A DNA stretch of 63,583 nucleotides from Pseudomonadota bacterium. GTDB lineage: Bacteria; Pseudomonadota; Gammaproteobacteria; Steroidobacterales; Steroidobacteraceae. A model generated the notes under the pieces. The model saw only the letters and a list, made by a program, of their open reading frames with translations, did no database searches and was not told where the DNA came from. A program made the position numbers and the translations under genes. The stretch spans positions 1-63,583 of the forward strand of contig JAPLSH010000012.1 of assembly GCA_026398735.1 (NCBI GenBank), read 5' to 3'. Positions 1-8,533 of the stretch are shown in pieces. The first letter of the stretch is position 1; each line of letters opens with the position of its first letter.

Positions 1-2
1 CG

Positions 3-116
3 CAGCAGCGCGCCGCCGACTCTCGCGACCGGGCTATCGCGGCAGTTGCTGCGCTGGGTCAGCGTGCCGACACGTTAATTGCACTGGCGCACTACGTCGT
101 CGATCGCAGCCACTGA
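3..116 (+). CDS. ispA: Farnesyl diphosphate synthase, C-terminal fragment (partial at window edge)
   Basis: Only the last 37 codons are inside the window. The end reads [18 protein letters not shown] then DRSH and a TGA at 114-116. This matches the usual end of the short-chain trans-polyprenyl synthases (ALG-RA--L--LA-Y-V-R-H), which condense isopentenyl and dimethylallyl diphosphate to farnesyl diphosphate. The dxs gene follows after 38 nt, the common ispA-dxs order in gammaproteobacteria, and that order supports the call. The catalytic aspartate-rich motifs lie upstream of the window and cannot be checked. Confidence 0.75.
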   Translation, partial: QQRAADSRDRAIAAVAALGQRADTLIALAHYVVDRSH

Positions 117-154
117 AGTGGGCGGGCGGCAACGCCCGTGTACACTCGCGCACC

Positions 155-2062
155 ATGACCGCCCCTGCTCACCACCCACTGCTCGATGCGCTGCAGTCGC
201 CTGCCGACTTGCATGCCATGAGCCTGCCAAAGTTGCAGGCTCTGGCCGCCGAGCTGCGGGAGTTTCTAGTGCAAACGGTCAGCATGCAGGGCGGGCATTT
301 TGCCGCGGGCCTGGGCACCGTCGAACTGACCATCGCGCTGCATCATGTGTTCAACACACCCGATGATCGCATCGTGTGGGACGTGGGCCATCAAGCCTAT
401 CCGCACAAGGTGCTCACCGGTCGCGCCAGCCGTCTACTGACCATCAAACAGAAGGGTGGTCTGGCGCCGTTTCCCAACCGTGCCGAAAGCCCCTACGACA
501 CCTTTGGCACCGGCCATTCCAGTACATCGATCAGCGCCGCACTGGGTATGGCCAGTGCCGCAGCGCTCAAGGGCGAGAAGCGTCATGCCATCGCAGTCAT
601 CGGCGATGGCGCTATGAGTGGCGGCATGGCCTTTGAAGCGCTCAACCACGCCGGCACGTTGCCTGCCAACCTGCTGGTCATCCTCAACGATAACGAGATG
701 TCGATCTCTGAGGGCGTGGGCGCGCTGTCCAAGTACTTTGCACGTCTGCTGTCGGGCCGCGCCTACTCGCAGCTGCGCGAAGGCGGCAAAAAAGTACTCA
801 GCCAGTTGCCCGCCATGCGCGAACTGGCGCGCCGCTCCGAAGAACACTTCAAGGGCATGGTGTTGCCCGGCACGCTGTTCGAAGAGATGGGCTTCAACTA
901 CATCGGCCCGGTAGATGGCCATGATCTCAAGTCGCTGGTAGCTGCGCTGCGCAACATCAGCGCCTTGCCGGGCCCGCAGTTTCTGCATGTGGTCACACGC
1001 AAGGGCAAGGGCTATGCGCCGGCCGAAGCTGACCCGATCAAATGGCATGGCCCCGGCCCGTTTGATCCGGCCAGCGGCACCATCTTCAAAGATAGCGGCA
1101 CCAGCCCCACGTTCTCGCAGGTGTTTGGTAGCTGGCTGTGCGACATGGCCGAACAGGATCCGCGCATCGTGGCGATCACACCCGCCATGCGCGAAGGCTC
1201 TGGACTGGTCGAGTATTCACGGCGCTTTCCCGAACGCTACTTTGATGTGGCTATCGCCGAGCAACATGCCATCACGTTTGCTGCCGGTCAGGCTTGCGAA
1301 GGTCTGCGGCCTGTAGTGGCCATCTATTCCACCTTCCTGCAGCGCGGCTATGACCAGCTGATCCACGATGTGGCACTACAAAATCTGCCTGTGTTGTTTG
1401 CCATCGACCGCGGTGGCCTTGTGGGCAGCGATGGCGCTACTCATCAAGGCAGCTACGATCTGAGCTTCCTGCGCTGCATCCCCAATATGGTGATCATGGC
1501 GCCCAGTGATGAAGATGAATGCCGGCAGATGCTCTATACCGGTATCACGCTCAATGGCCCCAGTGCCGTGCGCTATCCGCGCGGCGTTGGCACCGGCATC
1601 GTGCCTCAGCAGCAGATGCAGGCGTTGCCGGTAGGCCGCGCCATGCTGCGGCGCGAGGGGCGCAGCGGCCTGACCTTGCTGGCCTTCGGCACGATGCTAA
1701 CCGCAGCGTTGGCCGCTGCCGAACAACTCGATGCCACAGTGCTGGATATGCGCTTTGTAAAGCCGCTGGACGAAGACGCCATTCGCCGTCACGCGCTTCA
1801 AAGCCGCGCGATGGTCACCCTCGAAGAGAATGCATTGGCCGGTGGCGCCAGCAGCGGTGTCTCTGAAGTACTCGATGCTGCCGGCATCCTGCTGCCGCGC
1901 TTGGCGATCGGCATCCCCGACCGTTACATCGATCACGGCACACGCGAAGATTGCTTGGTGGCTGCTGGGCTGGATACGGCCAGTGTGGTGGCACGCATCA
2001 GTCAGTGGTGGCTGCCCCTCGCCGCTGCTGCCACAGACGCAGCAGCGTCACCGCACCGATAA
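155..2062 (+). CDS. dxs: 1-deoxy-D-xylulose-5-phosphate synthase
   Basis: First enzyme of the MEP isoprenoid pathway. It condenses pyruvate and glyceraldehyde 3-phosphate with thiamine diphosphate in the cytoplasm, and its product also feeds thiamine and pyridoxal synthesis. At 635 residues it is normal for the family. The GHSSTS loop near residue 120, the thiamine diphosphate signature [18 protein letters not shown] near 150-167 followed by NDNEMSIS, and the transketolase-like central region with [11 protein letters not shown] are all present. The ATG at 155 is the only good start. It probably shares a transcript with ispA, and its 3-prime end overlaps a small convergent membrane-protein gene by 65 nt. 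Confidence 0.97.
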   Translation: MTAPAHHPLLDALQSPADLHAMSLPKLQALAAELREFLVQTVSMQGGHFAAGLGTVELTIALHHVFNTPDDRIVWDVGHQAYPHKVLTGRASRLLTIKQKGGLAPFPNRAESPYDTFGTGHSSTSISAALGMASAAALKGEKRHAIAVIGDGAMSGGMAFEALNHAGTLPANLLVILNDNEMSISEGVGALSKYFARLLSGRAYSQLREGGKKVLSQLPAMRELARRSEEHFKGMVLPGTLFEEMGFNYIGPVDGHDLKSLVAALRNISALPGPQFLHVVTRKGKGYAPAEADPIKWHGPGPFDPASGTIFKDSGTSPTFSQVFGSWLCDMAEQDPRIVAITPAMREGSGLVEYSRRFPERYFDVAIAEQHAITFAAGQACEGLRPVVAIYSTFLQRGYDQLIHDVALQNLPVLFAIDRGGLVGSDGATHQGSYDLSFLRCIPNMVIMAPSDEDECRQMLYTGITLNGPSAVRYPRGVGTGIVPQQQMQALPVGRAMLRREGRSGLTLLAFGTMLTAALAAAEQLDATVLDMRFVKPLDEDAIRRHALQSRAMVTLEENALAGGASSGVSEVLDAAGILLPRLAIGIPDRYIDHGTREDCLVAAGLDTASVVARISQWWLPLAAAATDAAASPHR

Positions 2063-2261
2063 CCATCCACACCACGTTGAGGATGGCCGACGGCCAGGCG
2101 CCGTTGTAGCCACTGTTGATCACAAAGCCCAGCGCACCGATCAGGTTCATCCACTGATACGCCGGTGAACGTCCCTGCAATCGCCCATTGGACAGCAGCA
2201 GGTAAGAGAGCAGGATCAGCAGCGCGCCGATCCAACCGGCAATCTCGATAGTGATTCTCAT
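1998..2261 (-). CDS. Small membrane protein, CBU_0592-like
   Basis: An 87-residue protein starting [20 protein letters not shown] with three predicted membrane spans (about 5-22, 35-52 and 58-75) and a short basic tail. The pattern of GW-GA-LLLLSY, a YQW-N--GA loop and a final NVVW segment is that of the small uncharacterised CBU_0592-type family. No catalytic residues are visible. It is the last reverse-strand gene after btuD (35 nt gap), so it may ride on the riboswitch-controlled B12 transcript. An ATG at 2270 would add three residues. The final 65 nt overlap the end of dxs on the other strand. Confidence 0.7.
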   Translation of the reverse strand: MRITIEIAGWIGALLILLSYLLLSNGRLQGRSPAYQWMNLIGALGFVINSGYNGAWPSAILNVVWMVIGAVTLLRLWQQRRGAATTD

Positions 2262-2296
2262 GCTCGGCATTGTACGGGCAGCGCCGTGGCCAAGCC

Positions 2297-3064
2297 TTAA
2301 ACCCAGTCGACAAACGCGCTGTCGCCAGTGCCGCTGACGCAACCGGCCACATCAAACAGTGCAGCGACCAGTGCGCCATCCAGCGTGGCCGCAGGTGCGC
2401 CGTCTGCCAGCAGGCAACCGTCGCGCAACGCCCAGATGCGTGTGGCATGACGCAGCGCCAAGGTCAGATCATGCACTGCCGCAATCACCAAGCGGCCATC
2501 CTGCTCAGCCAAGCGTCGCAGCCGTCGCATGGTGTCCAGCGCGTGACGAGGATCCAAACCGGCCAGCGGTTCATCCACCACCAACACCTGCGGATCAGCA
2601 ACCAACGCCCGCGCCAACATGGCACGCGCCAGTTCACCACCGGATAAGGTCGTGGCTGCCTGCTGCCGATGCGCCAACAGATCGCAGGCGGTCAGCGCCG
2701 TCTCGATGCGCGCGGCATCGTCGGCAGAGAAGCCACCGAAAGCCGGCAACGTCGGAGTCAGACCCAAGGCCACCAGTCGCTCCACCGGCAAGGGCCAATC
2801 ACAACGCGGGTTCTGCGGCAAAAACGCACGATGGCGCGCCAACTCGCGCGGCGCATAGGCGGACAGCGGTTTGTCCTGCAACAGCACCTGACCGCGATCG
2901 GGCTTGCGCAGCCCCGCCAACACCGACAACAGCGTGGACTTGCCGGCGCCATTGGGACCGATAACCGCGATGAACTCGCCGCCCTGCGCGCTGACAGTGA
3001 TGTCTTTGAGCACGTCACGCCGATCCAGCGTCACGCACACCCCTGATGCCTGCAACTGCATCAT
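2297..3064 (-). CDS. btuD: Vitamin B12 ABC transporter ATP-binding protein
   Basis: 255-residue cytoplasmic ATPase that would power cobalamin import through BtuC. Walker A is GPNGAGKST, the ABC signature is LSGGELARAM, and Walker B is VLVVDEPLAGLDP followed by the switch histidine in AAVHDLTLAL. The start is taken at the ATG at 3064, which shares the 4-nt ATGA overlap with the btuC stop; a second ATG lies one codon downstream. The FecE/BtuD family also serves haem and siderophores. The B12 assignment comes from the riboswitch and btuB at the head of the operon. Confidence 0.9.
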   Translation of the reverse strand: MMQLQASGVCVTLDRRDVLKDITVSAQGGEFIAVIGPNGAGKSTLLSVLAGLRKPDRGQVLLQDKPLSAYAPRELARHRAFLPQNPRCDWPLPVERLVALGLTPTLPAFGGFSADDAARIETALTACDLLAHRQQAATTLSGGELARAMLARALVADPQVLVVDEPLAGLDPRHALDTMRRLRRLAEQDGRLVIAAVHDLTLALRHATRIWALRDGCLLADGAPAATLDGALVAALFDVAGCVSGTGDSAFVDWV

Positions 3065-4050
3065 GGCGCCACCTTGCGCAGTCGTAGCACCAGCATCACA
3101 AAGAACGGCGTGCCCACCAGCACCGTCAGCACACCGAGCTTGAGCTCTTGGGTAAAGGGCAACAGCCTGGTGCCCAGATCCGCTGCCAACAACAACGCCG
3201 CACCAGCCAACGTGGCCGGCCACAACACACGTCGCGGCTGATGTCCCACCAGCGGTCGCACCAAATGCGGCGCCAGCAAACCAATAAAGCCCACCGCACC
3301 GGCCACCGCAGTGGCGGCGCCCACTGCCAACGCAGTGCCGGCCAATACCTGCAACCGCAAACGCGACAGATCCACACCTAGGCTGCGCGCCTGAGTCTCA
3401 CCCAGACTCAACGCATCAAGGCCACGGCCACTGACAGCCAGCACAGCAAGTCCGGCTAACAGAAACGGCCCTGCAAGCAGCACATGATCCCAACTCTTGT
3501 CGGCCAAGGATCCCATCAACCACATCGAGATCTCGTAGGCCGCATACGGGTTGGCAGCCATGTTCAGCGCCAGCGCAGTGCCGGCCAACATGACCCCGGA
3601 CACGGCAGAACCTGCCAGCACCAACACCAGCACTCCTTCACCGCGACCCAAGCTCAATGTCAGCAAGGCCGCGACAAAAGCACCGGCCAATCCCAACAAC
3701 GGTGTGGCCAGCGGGAACACCAATGCCAAGCCGCTGTGGATGGCAATCACTGCGCCCAGCGCCGCACCAGACGACACGCCCAGCAAGCCCGGCTCTGCCA
3801 GCGGATTGCGTGTGAGACCTTGCAACACCGCACCCGACAAGCCCAGCGCTGCGCCCACCAGCAACGCCAACACCGTGCGCGGCAATCGCAACTCTATGAG
3901 GATCAGCGCAGCCAGTGGATCCGCATCTAAGCGCCATGCACCCAGCAACTGCCCGGGACTCATCCACACACGCCCTACCAACAGAGACAGCACAGACAAC
4001 AGCGCCAGCACCAGACCCAGCCACAAGCCCAAGCGCGCAACGCGGATCAT
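3061..4050 (-). CDS. btuC: Vitamin B12 ABC transporter permease (FecCD family)
   Basis: 329-residue inner-membrane permease of the FecCD/BtuC family, with about ten hydrophobic segments. It carries the family signatures LRLPRTVLALLVGAALGLSG, a GLTRNPLAEPGLLGVSSGA loop and GFIGLLAPHLVRPLVG, the last forming the coupling region to the ATPase. It would transport cobalamin delivered by BtuF. It overlaps btuF upstream and btuD downstream by 4 nt each, implying translational coupling and matched stoichiometry. Specificity is inferred from the operon, since FecCD permeases for haem look alike. Confidence 0.92.
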   Translation of the reverse strand: MIRVARLGLWLGLVLALLSVLSLLVGRVWMSPGQLLGAWRLDADPLAALILIELRLPRTVLALLVGAALGLSGAVLQGLTRNPLAEPGLLGVSSGAALGAVIAIHSGLALVFPLATPLLGLAGAFVAALLTLSLGRGEGVLVLVLAGSAVSGVMLAGTALALNMAANPYAAYEISMWLMGSLADKSWDHVLLAGPFLLAGLAVLAVSGRGLDALSLGETQARSLGVDLSRLRLQVLAGTALAVGAATAVAGAVGFIGLLAPHLVRPLVGHQPRRVLWPATLAGAALLLAADLGTRLLPFTQELKLGVLTVLVGTPFFVMLVLRLRKVAP

Positions 4051-4898
4051 GGCGCCACCGGTTGTTGCGCGGCACGCAGCTTGAGTAATTGACCGCGCAA
4101 TTGCAGCGCCAACTGCGCGGCACGCGGCACACCGCAGCCATACACCGCCTCGGGATAAGTCAGTTGCGCACCGTTGTACAACTGACGTACCACGCGATGC
4201 GCTGCCACTTGGTTGCGCACCGACGGTGTGCTGGCATACGCCGCACCGCGCATCAGCACCTCTGGACGCAACAACAGCAGTTGCTCCAGATCAAAATCCG
4301 AATGGCCTTGCGCAGCAGCACCCACATTGACCGCACCGGCTGCAGTCAAAATTGCATCAAACAACGTGTCGCGGCCCGGCACATCTGTACCGCCGCTCCA
4401 ACCGATGACGCGCAGTGGCTGCGCAGGACGTGTGGCTTGCAGCTGTGCCAACGTTGCATCCATCTGCGCCAGCAGCTGCTCACCGCGCGCCACCTCGCCC
4501 ACCGCTGCAGCCACCTCACGTGTCACCTGCCGGATACCCTCCCAGTCCTGCACCGGCTGCAAGCGCAGCACTGGCGTGGCCGTGCGACGCAACAACTGCT
4601 GGGTCGCCAAGGTGGTAAACGCTCCGGCAATCACCAGATCCGGATGCGCCGCCAGCACCTCTTCGGCACTGCCATGATTTGACGGCAACTGCCGCACCAC
4701 CGATAACCACTGCGGATCACCCTCGGTGGACGACAACCAGGTCAGTGACGCAATGCGTTGCGGCGGCAGCAGTGCCAGCAGCAGCTGATCGGCACACAAG
4801 TTCAGCGACATCACGCGCTGCGGCACTGCATTGTCTGCAAGCACCGGCTGCAGCATTTGCAGCAGGCCACACAACAACAGTGCGCAGCGTCGTGTCAT
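4047..4898 (-). CDS. btuF: Periplasmic cobalamin-binding protein
   Basis: 283 residues with a signal peptide (MTRRCALLLCGLLQMLQPVLA, cleavage likely after about residue 21). The mature part has the helical-backbone binding-protein start PQRVMSLNLCADQLLLALLP, and later LVIAGAF, VIGWSGGTDVPG and a C-terminal LALQLRGQLL helix, as in BtuF and related class III binding proteins. It would collect cobalamin in the periplasm and deliver it to BtuCD. It overlaps btuB by 4 nt (ATGA). Length is usual for BtuF. Confidence 0.88.
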   Translation of the reverse strand: MTRRCALLLCGLLQMLQPVLADNAVPQRVMSLNLCADQLLLALLPPQRIASLTWLSSTEGDPQWLSVVRQLPSNHGSAEEVLAAHPDLVIAGAFTTLATQQLLRRTATPVLRLQPVQDWEGIRQVTREVAAAVGEVARGEQLLAQMDATLAQLQATRPAQPLRVIGWSGGTDVPGRDTLFDAILTAAGAVNVGAAAQGHSDFDLEQLLLLRPEVLMRGAAYASTPSVRNQVAAHRVVRQLYNGAQLTYPEAVYGCGVPRAAQLALQLRGQLLKLRAAQQPVAP

Positions 4899-6826
4899 AG
4901 GGCGCTGCGTATCCCGATGTAAGCGGCACGACCCGGCATGCGATAGGTATAGACGTCTTCATACTGCGCACCCAAGGCATTTTCGAGTCGGCCAAATACT
5001 TCCCAACGCGGTGTGATGCGCCACTGCCCGCCCAGTTGCAGCAGTGAATAGCCGCCCAGTCGCACGATCGGCGGTCCGTTGTCGGTGAAGTTGTAGTCGT
5101 CGGTGCTGCCGTTGTAACGCAGCGTCGCGTGCAAGCCAGTGGACACACCCTGCCAAGCCACCGACACACTGCCCACCTGCGGCGGTCTGCGTACTTCGGC
5201 TACGTTGTTTTCACGTGCCGACAGATGTCCGTAGCTGGCATCAACACTCCAGCCGCCGTCGAGACGCGCCTGACCATAGAGCTCGAGCATGCGCTGTCGC
5301 GACACGCTACTGCGATTGGCTGGCGATGCCACAAAGCTGGGCGAATACACCGTATAGATCTCATCGCGCAAGCGGCTCTGTGACCAACCGATGCCAGTCA
5401 ACACCCGCCCTTGCAGGGCACTGTGCTCCAGCGCCACTTCCCAACCGCGTGAGTACTCCGGCCGCAGCGACGGATTGCCGACAAAGGTCAGCGGGTCATA
5501 GCCGAACAACTCGGTGCTGGTGGGGTTCTTGATGCCCGATCCTGCTGCGGCGCGCAGCCGCAGCGCTTTGGTGACATGCCAGCTGGCCTGCAGCTGGGCA
5601 GTGTTGGCATCGGCAAAGCGTTCGTTTTGATCGTGACGCAGCGCCGCGGCCACTGCCAGCTGCTCGCTCCACAACACACTGTATTGCACTGCCATGCCCT
5701 GCGTGTGCAACTGATGCAACTGGCCTTGCTCAAGGCTGCTGTCGGGCTGCAGGTTTTGCATGCGCTCTTGATTGGCATCGGCCAGCAGCACCAACTGCTG
5801 CGCAGCGCCAAGACCCTGCCACTGCAAGGTCGACACATAAGAACCCTTCACGCGTATGCCGCGGCTGGCACCGCTGCGCAGTCCCTGCGCCTGACTCTCG
5901 CGCTCGGCCTGCATGCCCTGCACGCTAAGGCTCTGCGTCCAAAACCCCGGCACTGTGCGCCAATCCGCTGCAACCAAGCCCTGCAGTCGTCGCGTGTCCG
6001 AGCGATCATCGCTGTCGATGACGGCACCGTAGGTTGGGCTGCCCCAATTAAAATCCTGTTGGTTGAAGTCCACCTGTGAACGCGCCCAGCGCAGCACAGC
6101 GCGCAACTGCAGCGCATCGTTGGCCTCCCAGGCAAAGCGCCCGGAGAGGTTCTGGTTTTCTTGACCGAGCTTGCGCGTACCGGACCGCGAACTGGGCGAG
6201 CCGTCGCTGTGGCGCAAACCACCGCTCAACGCATAGTCCAACGCGCCATCCACACCGGCCCAACGCGCTGCAGCATCGGCAGTGCCAAACGCACCACCTT
6301 CCAAGCGGCTCGATACACCCGGCGCCTCACGACCCGACAAACTGATGTAGTGAATGACGCCGCCGATAGCATCGGTGCCATACAACGCGCCTTGCTGGCC
6401 GCGCAGCACCTCGACTCGGGCCGCATCATCGGCAACCAAGCCTGCGAAATCGAACTCGCCAAAAAACGGATCGCTGACATCCATGCCATCGACCAGCACC
6501 AACACGTGATTGGACTCTGTGCCGCGCAAACGCACTTGGGTCACAGAGCCGCCAGGACCTGCTTGGCTGACGGCCACACCAGGCACATCGCGCAACACGT
6601 CAGTCAGCATGCGCACCTGACGGGTACGCAACTGCTGCGCCTGCAACACCGTGACGGCACTGCCCAGATCTTGCAGAGCCACGCCAGCCGGTGCGCGTGT
6701 GGCAGTGACAATCAACTGCGCCAGCGGCTCATCATCGGTTTGGGAATCGGCCGCAGCAGCGGCCATTGAGACAATAGACAGGGACAGCAGCGGCAACAGC
6801 CGCAGGCAAGTGGGCACAGGGGCCAT
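4895..6826 (-). CDS. btuB: TonB-dependent outer-membrane cobalamin receptor
   Basis: 643-residue outer-membrane receptor. A signal peptide (about 1-26) is followed by a TonB-box-like LIVTATR, a plug domain (RTRQVRMLTDVLRDVPGVAV, VRLRGTESNHVLVLVDGMDV, LRGQQGALYGTDAIGG) and a 22-strand-type barrel ending in IGIRSAL. Length and plug match BtuB. A complete cobalamin riboswitch lies in the 5-prime leader, which makes B12 the likely ligand. The ATG at 6826 has a GGAG Shine-Dalgarno at 6835-6838. BtuF, BtuC and BtuD follow with 4-nt overlaps, so the operon encodes the full envelope route except TonB-ExbBD. Confidence 0.93.
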   Translation of the reverse strand: MAPVPTCLRLLPLLSLSIVSMAAAAADSQTDDEPLAQLIVTATRAPAGVALQDLGSAVTVLQAQQLRTRQVRMLTDVLRDVPGVAVSQAGPGGSVTQVRLRGTESNHVLVLVDGMDVSDPFFGEFDFAGLVADDAARVEVLRGQQGALYGTDAIGGVIHYISLSGREAPGVSSRLEGGAFGTADAAARWAGVDGALDYALSGGLRHSDGSPSSRSGTRKLGQENQNLSGRFAWEANDALQLRAVLRWARSQVDFNQQDFNWGSPTYGAVIDSDDRSDTRRLQGLVAADWRTVPGFWTQSLSVQGMQAERESQAQGLRSGASRGIRVKGSYVSTLQWQGLGAAQQLVLLADANQERMQNLQPDSSLEQGQLHQLHTQGMAVQYSVLWSEQLAVAAALRHDQNERFADANTAQLQASWHVTKALRLRAAAGSGIKNPTSTELFGYDPLTFVGNPSLRPEYSRGWEVALEHSALQGRVLTGIGWSQSRLRDEIYTVYSPSFVASPANRSSVSRQRMLELYGQARLDGGWSVDASYGHLSARENNVAEVRRPPQVGSVSVAWQGVSTGLHATLRYNGSTDDYNFTDNGPPIVRLGGYSLLQLGGQWRITPRWEVFGRLENALGAQYEDVYTYRMPGRAAYIGIRSAL

Positions 6827-6829
6827 TTA

Positions 6830-6908
6830 CGGTTCTCCGGCAAGACCAACACACCGGCGTGCCCTGCCAAAGCAGCACACACCAGACCGTCGTCACCACG
6901 GAAAACCG
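6830..6908 (-). promoter_or_regulatory. Expression platform of the btuB riboswitch (SD-sequestering helix)
   Basis: On the reverse-strand RNA, CGGUUUUCCG (6899-6908) can pair over all ten positions with CGGAGAACCG (6830-6839), with one G-U pair. The second arm contains the GGAG Shine-Dalgarno of btuB. Ligand-controlled masking of the ribosome-binding site is the standard translational mode of cobalamin riboswitches in proteobacteria. No poly-U tract follows, so a transcription terminator is unlikely here. The helix was found by eye, and its energy was not calculated. Confidence 0.6.
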
Positions 6909-6945
6909 TAGCTCAGGGCTCTTCCCGACCCCAAACAGGACGACA

Positions 6946-7108
6946 GTGTGGAGCAGGTCTCCTGGCTTACGGCTACTGCGTGGGTCTCCGCCTTCCCGGG
7001 TCCTTGCGGCCCAGTGGCATGTAGGAGAAACACTCGCCGTCTACAGTTGCGGGAACAGCCGCGGCCTTACACCGCGTTCCCTTTGAATCCCTTTCGGGAA
7101 CTCCTCAC
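6946..7108 (-). ncRNA. Cobalamin riboswitch (RF00174-type aptamer)
   Basis: Read on the reverse strand, the leader contains in order AAAGGGAACGCGGTG, a GGCCGCGGCTG arm, CCCGCAACTGTAGAC, ATGCCACTGG, CCGGGAAGGCGG and the B12 box AGCCAGGAGACCTGC (6953-6967). These are the conserved blocks of the adenosylcobalamin riboswitch, in the correct order and spacing. The closing P1 helix can form between 7101-7108 (GTGAGGAG) and 6946-6953 (CTCCACAC) with one mismatch. The aptamer ends about 120 nt before btuB and should repress btuBFCD when cobalamin is plentiful. Confidence 0.95.
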
Positions 7109-7144
7109 CTTGGGCCGGACGCTACAGCAGCGGCCCCAGCAGGG

Positions 7145-8458
7145 TCAACTGGTATGCACACGCTCAGCGCCCTGCAGGCGCTGGATCAACGAACGCAGGA
7201 AGACTCGATTAAAGCGCAGCTGGCAGGACGAGGAGACCTGCTCCAGCAGCGTGGAACTGACGCTCAGCGCCGTGACTGGAGTGACCGCACGCACGGTGGC
7301 CTGACGGATCGCACCGGGCACATAACTGGCCTCACCAAAACAACCGCCGGTGCCAATGCGGCCGATGGTCACACTGTTACGTTCCACTTGGCAATTACCG
7401 CTGACAATGATGTACAGACGGTCATCGAGCTCACCCTGACGCACCAACTGGTCGCCAGCCACAAACTCCTGCCAACTGCCCGACTGCAACACTTCGTGAA
7501 TTTCAGTCTGCGAGAAATCATGAAAGAACTTGAGCATGCGCAGCATGCGTAGCTGTTCGCTCTGATCTATCGTGCCGCTTATGGCACGCAAGCATTGATG
7601 CACACGCGTCAGCGCGGCGGCCAACTCGGCACCATTGCGATAGCGCTGCTGCGGATCTTTTTGCAGCACCTGCGCCACGACGGTTTCCAGCTCTTCGGGC
7701 ACTTCACGGCGCAGCAGGTGGATGGGCTGCGGCGTCGAATACACAATCTGGTGCAGTAGACGCGCCAGAGTATTGGCATGAAAGGGCCGCTCACCGGTCA
7801 GCAGCTCATACATCACCGCGCCCAGTGAATACAGGTCGGAGCGATTACCAATCTCCAGGCCCTGCACTTGCTCGGGCGACATATAGCTGGGACTGCCTGC
7901 TACGCCTTCAATGCCAGATAAATCTGAGCCCGCTACCAGTGCAATACCAAAGTCGATGATGCGCACATCCCCGTCATGCGTCAGCAGGATGTTGGACGGC
8001 TTGATGTCGCGGTGGATCACGCCGCGCGAATGCGCATAGTGCAGCGCCTTGGCGCACTTAAAGATAACTTCGACCACTTGATCCAGCCGCAACAGCGACT
8101 CGCTATGGCAGTAGTCAGACAGCGTGCGTGCGCCGTGCACATGCTCGGTGACGATGTAACAGCGGCCGTTTTCTTCGCCGGCATCATAGATAGGCAGAAT
8201 ATTGGCGTGATGCAGCATGCCCACCATGTGGGCTTCAGAGAGAAACATCTTGCGCGCAATACGCGCCTTGTCCTCGGCCATGCTGTGCGGGCTTTTATAG
8301 ACCTTGATGGCCACATCACGCCCGTAATAAGGATCGTGCGACAGATACACCACGCCGGTACTGCCACGCCCCACTTCGTTGACAATGACGTACTTGCCGA
8401 TGCGGTCAGGCACCTGCTCTACGGCATCAAACGTGGGATTGGGGACCGACTGCGCCAT
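7145..8458 (-). CDS. Serine/threonine protein kinase with C-terminal cyclic-nucleotide-binding domain
   Basis: 437 residues. Residues about 21-290 form a Hanks-type kinase: glycine loop GRGSTGVVY, lysine K52 in VAIK, catalytic HRDIKPSN (D151), DFG at 169-171 and an SPSYMSPEQ activation segment. Residues about 310-430 form a cNMP-binding beta-barrel with the phosphate-binding cassette FGEASYVPGAIRQATVRA, keeping the Glu and Arg that contact the cyclic phosphate. No membrane segment is visible, so it is probably cytoplasmic and may be allosterically set by cAMP or cGMP. It stands alone between thiL and the B12 leader; substrate unknown. Confidence 0.9.
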   Translation of the reverse strand: MAQSVPNPTFDAVEQVPDRIGKYVIVNEVGRGSTGVVYLSHDPYYGRDVAIKVYKSPHSMAEDKARIARKMFLSEAHMVGMLHHANILPIYDAGEENGRCYIVTEHVHGARTLSDYCHSESLLRLDQVVEVIFKCAKALHYAHSRGVIHRDIKPSNILLTHDGDVRIIDFGIALVAGSDLSGIEGVAGSPSYMSPEQVQGLEIGNRSDLYSLGAVMYELLTGERPFHANTLARLLHQIVYSTPQPIHLLRREVPEELETVVAQVLQKDPQQRYRNGAELAAALTRVHQCLRAISGTIDQSEQLRMLRMLKFFHDFSQTEIHEVLQSGSWQEFVAGDQLVRQGELDDRLYIIVSGNCQVERNSVTIGRIGTGGCFGEASYVPGAIRQATVRAVTPVTALSVSSTLLEQVSSSCQLRFNRVFLRSLIQRLQGAERVHTS

Positions 8459-8533
8459 CGCCGCCTACTTGCCTTACGGGGCAAGCAGGATAGGCAAGGC
8501 ATCGAAACCGAACTGTGATGCGGCTCTCGCCGG

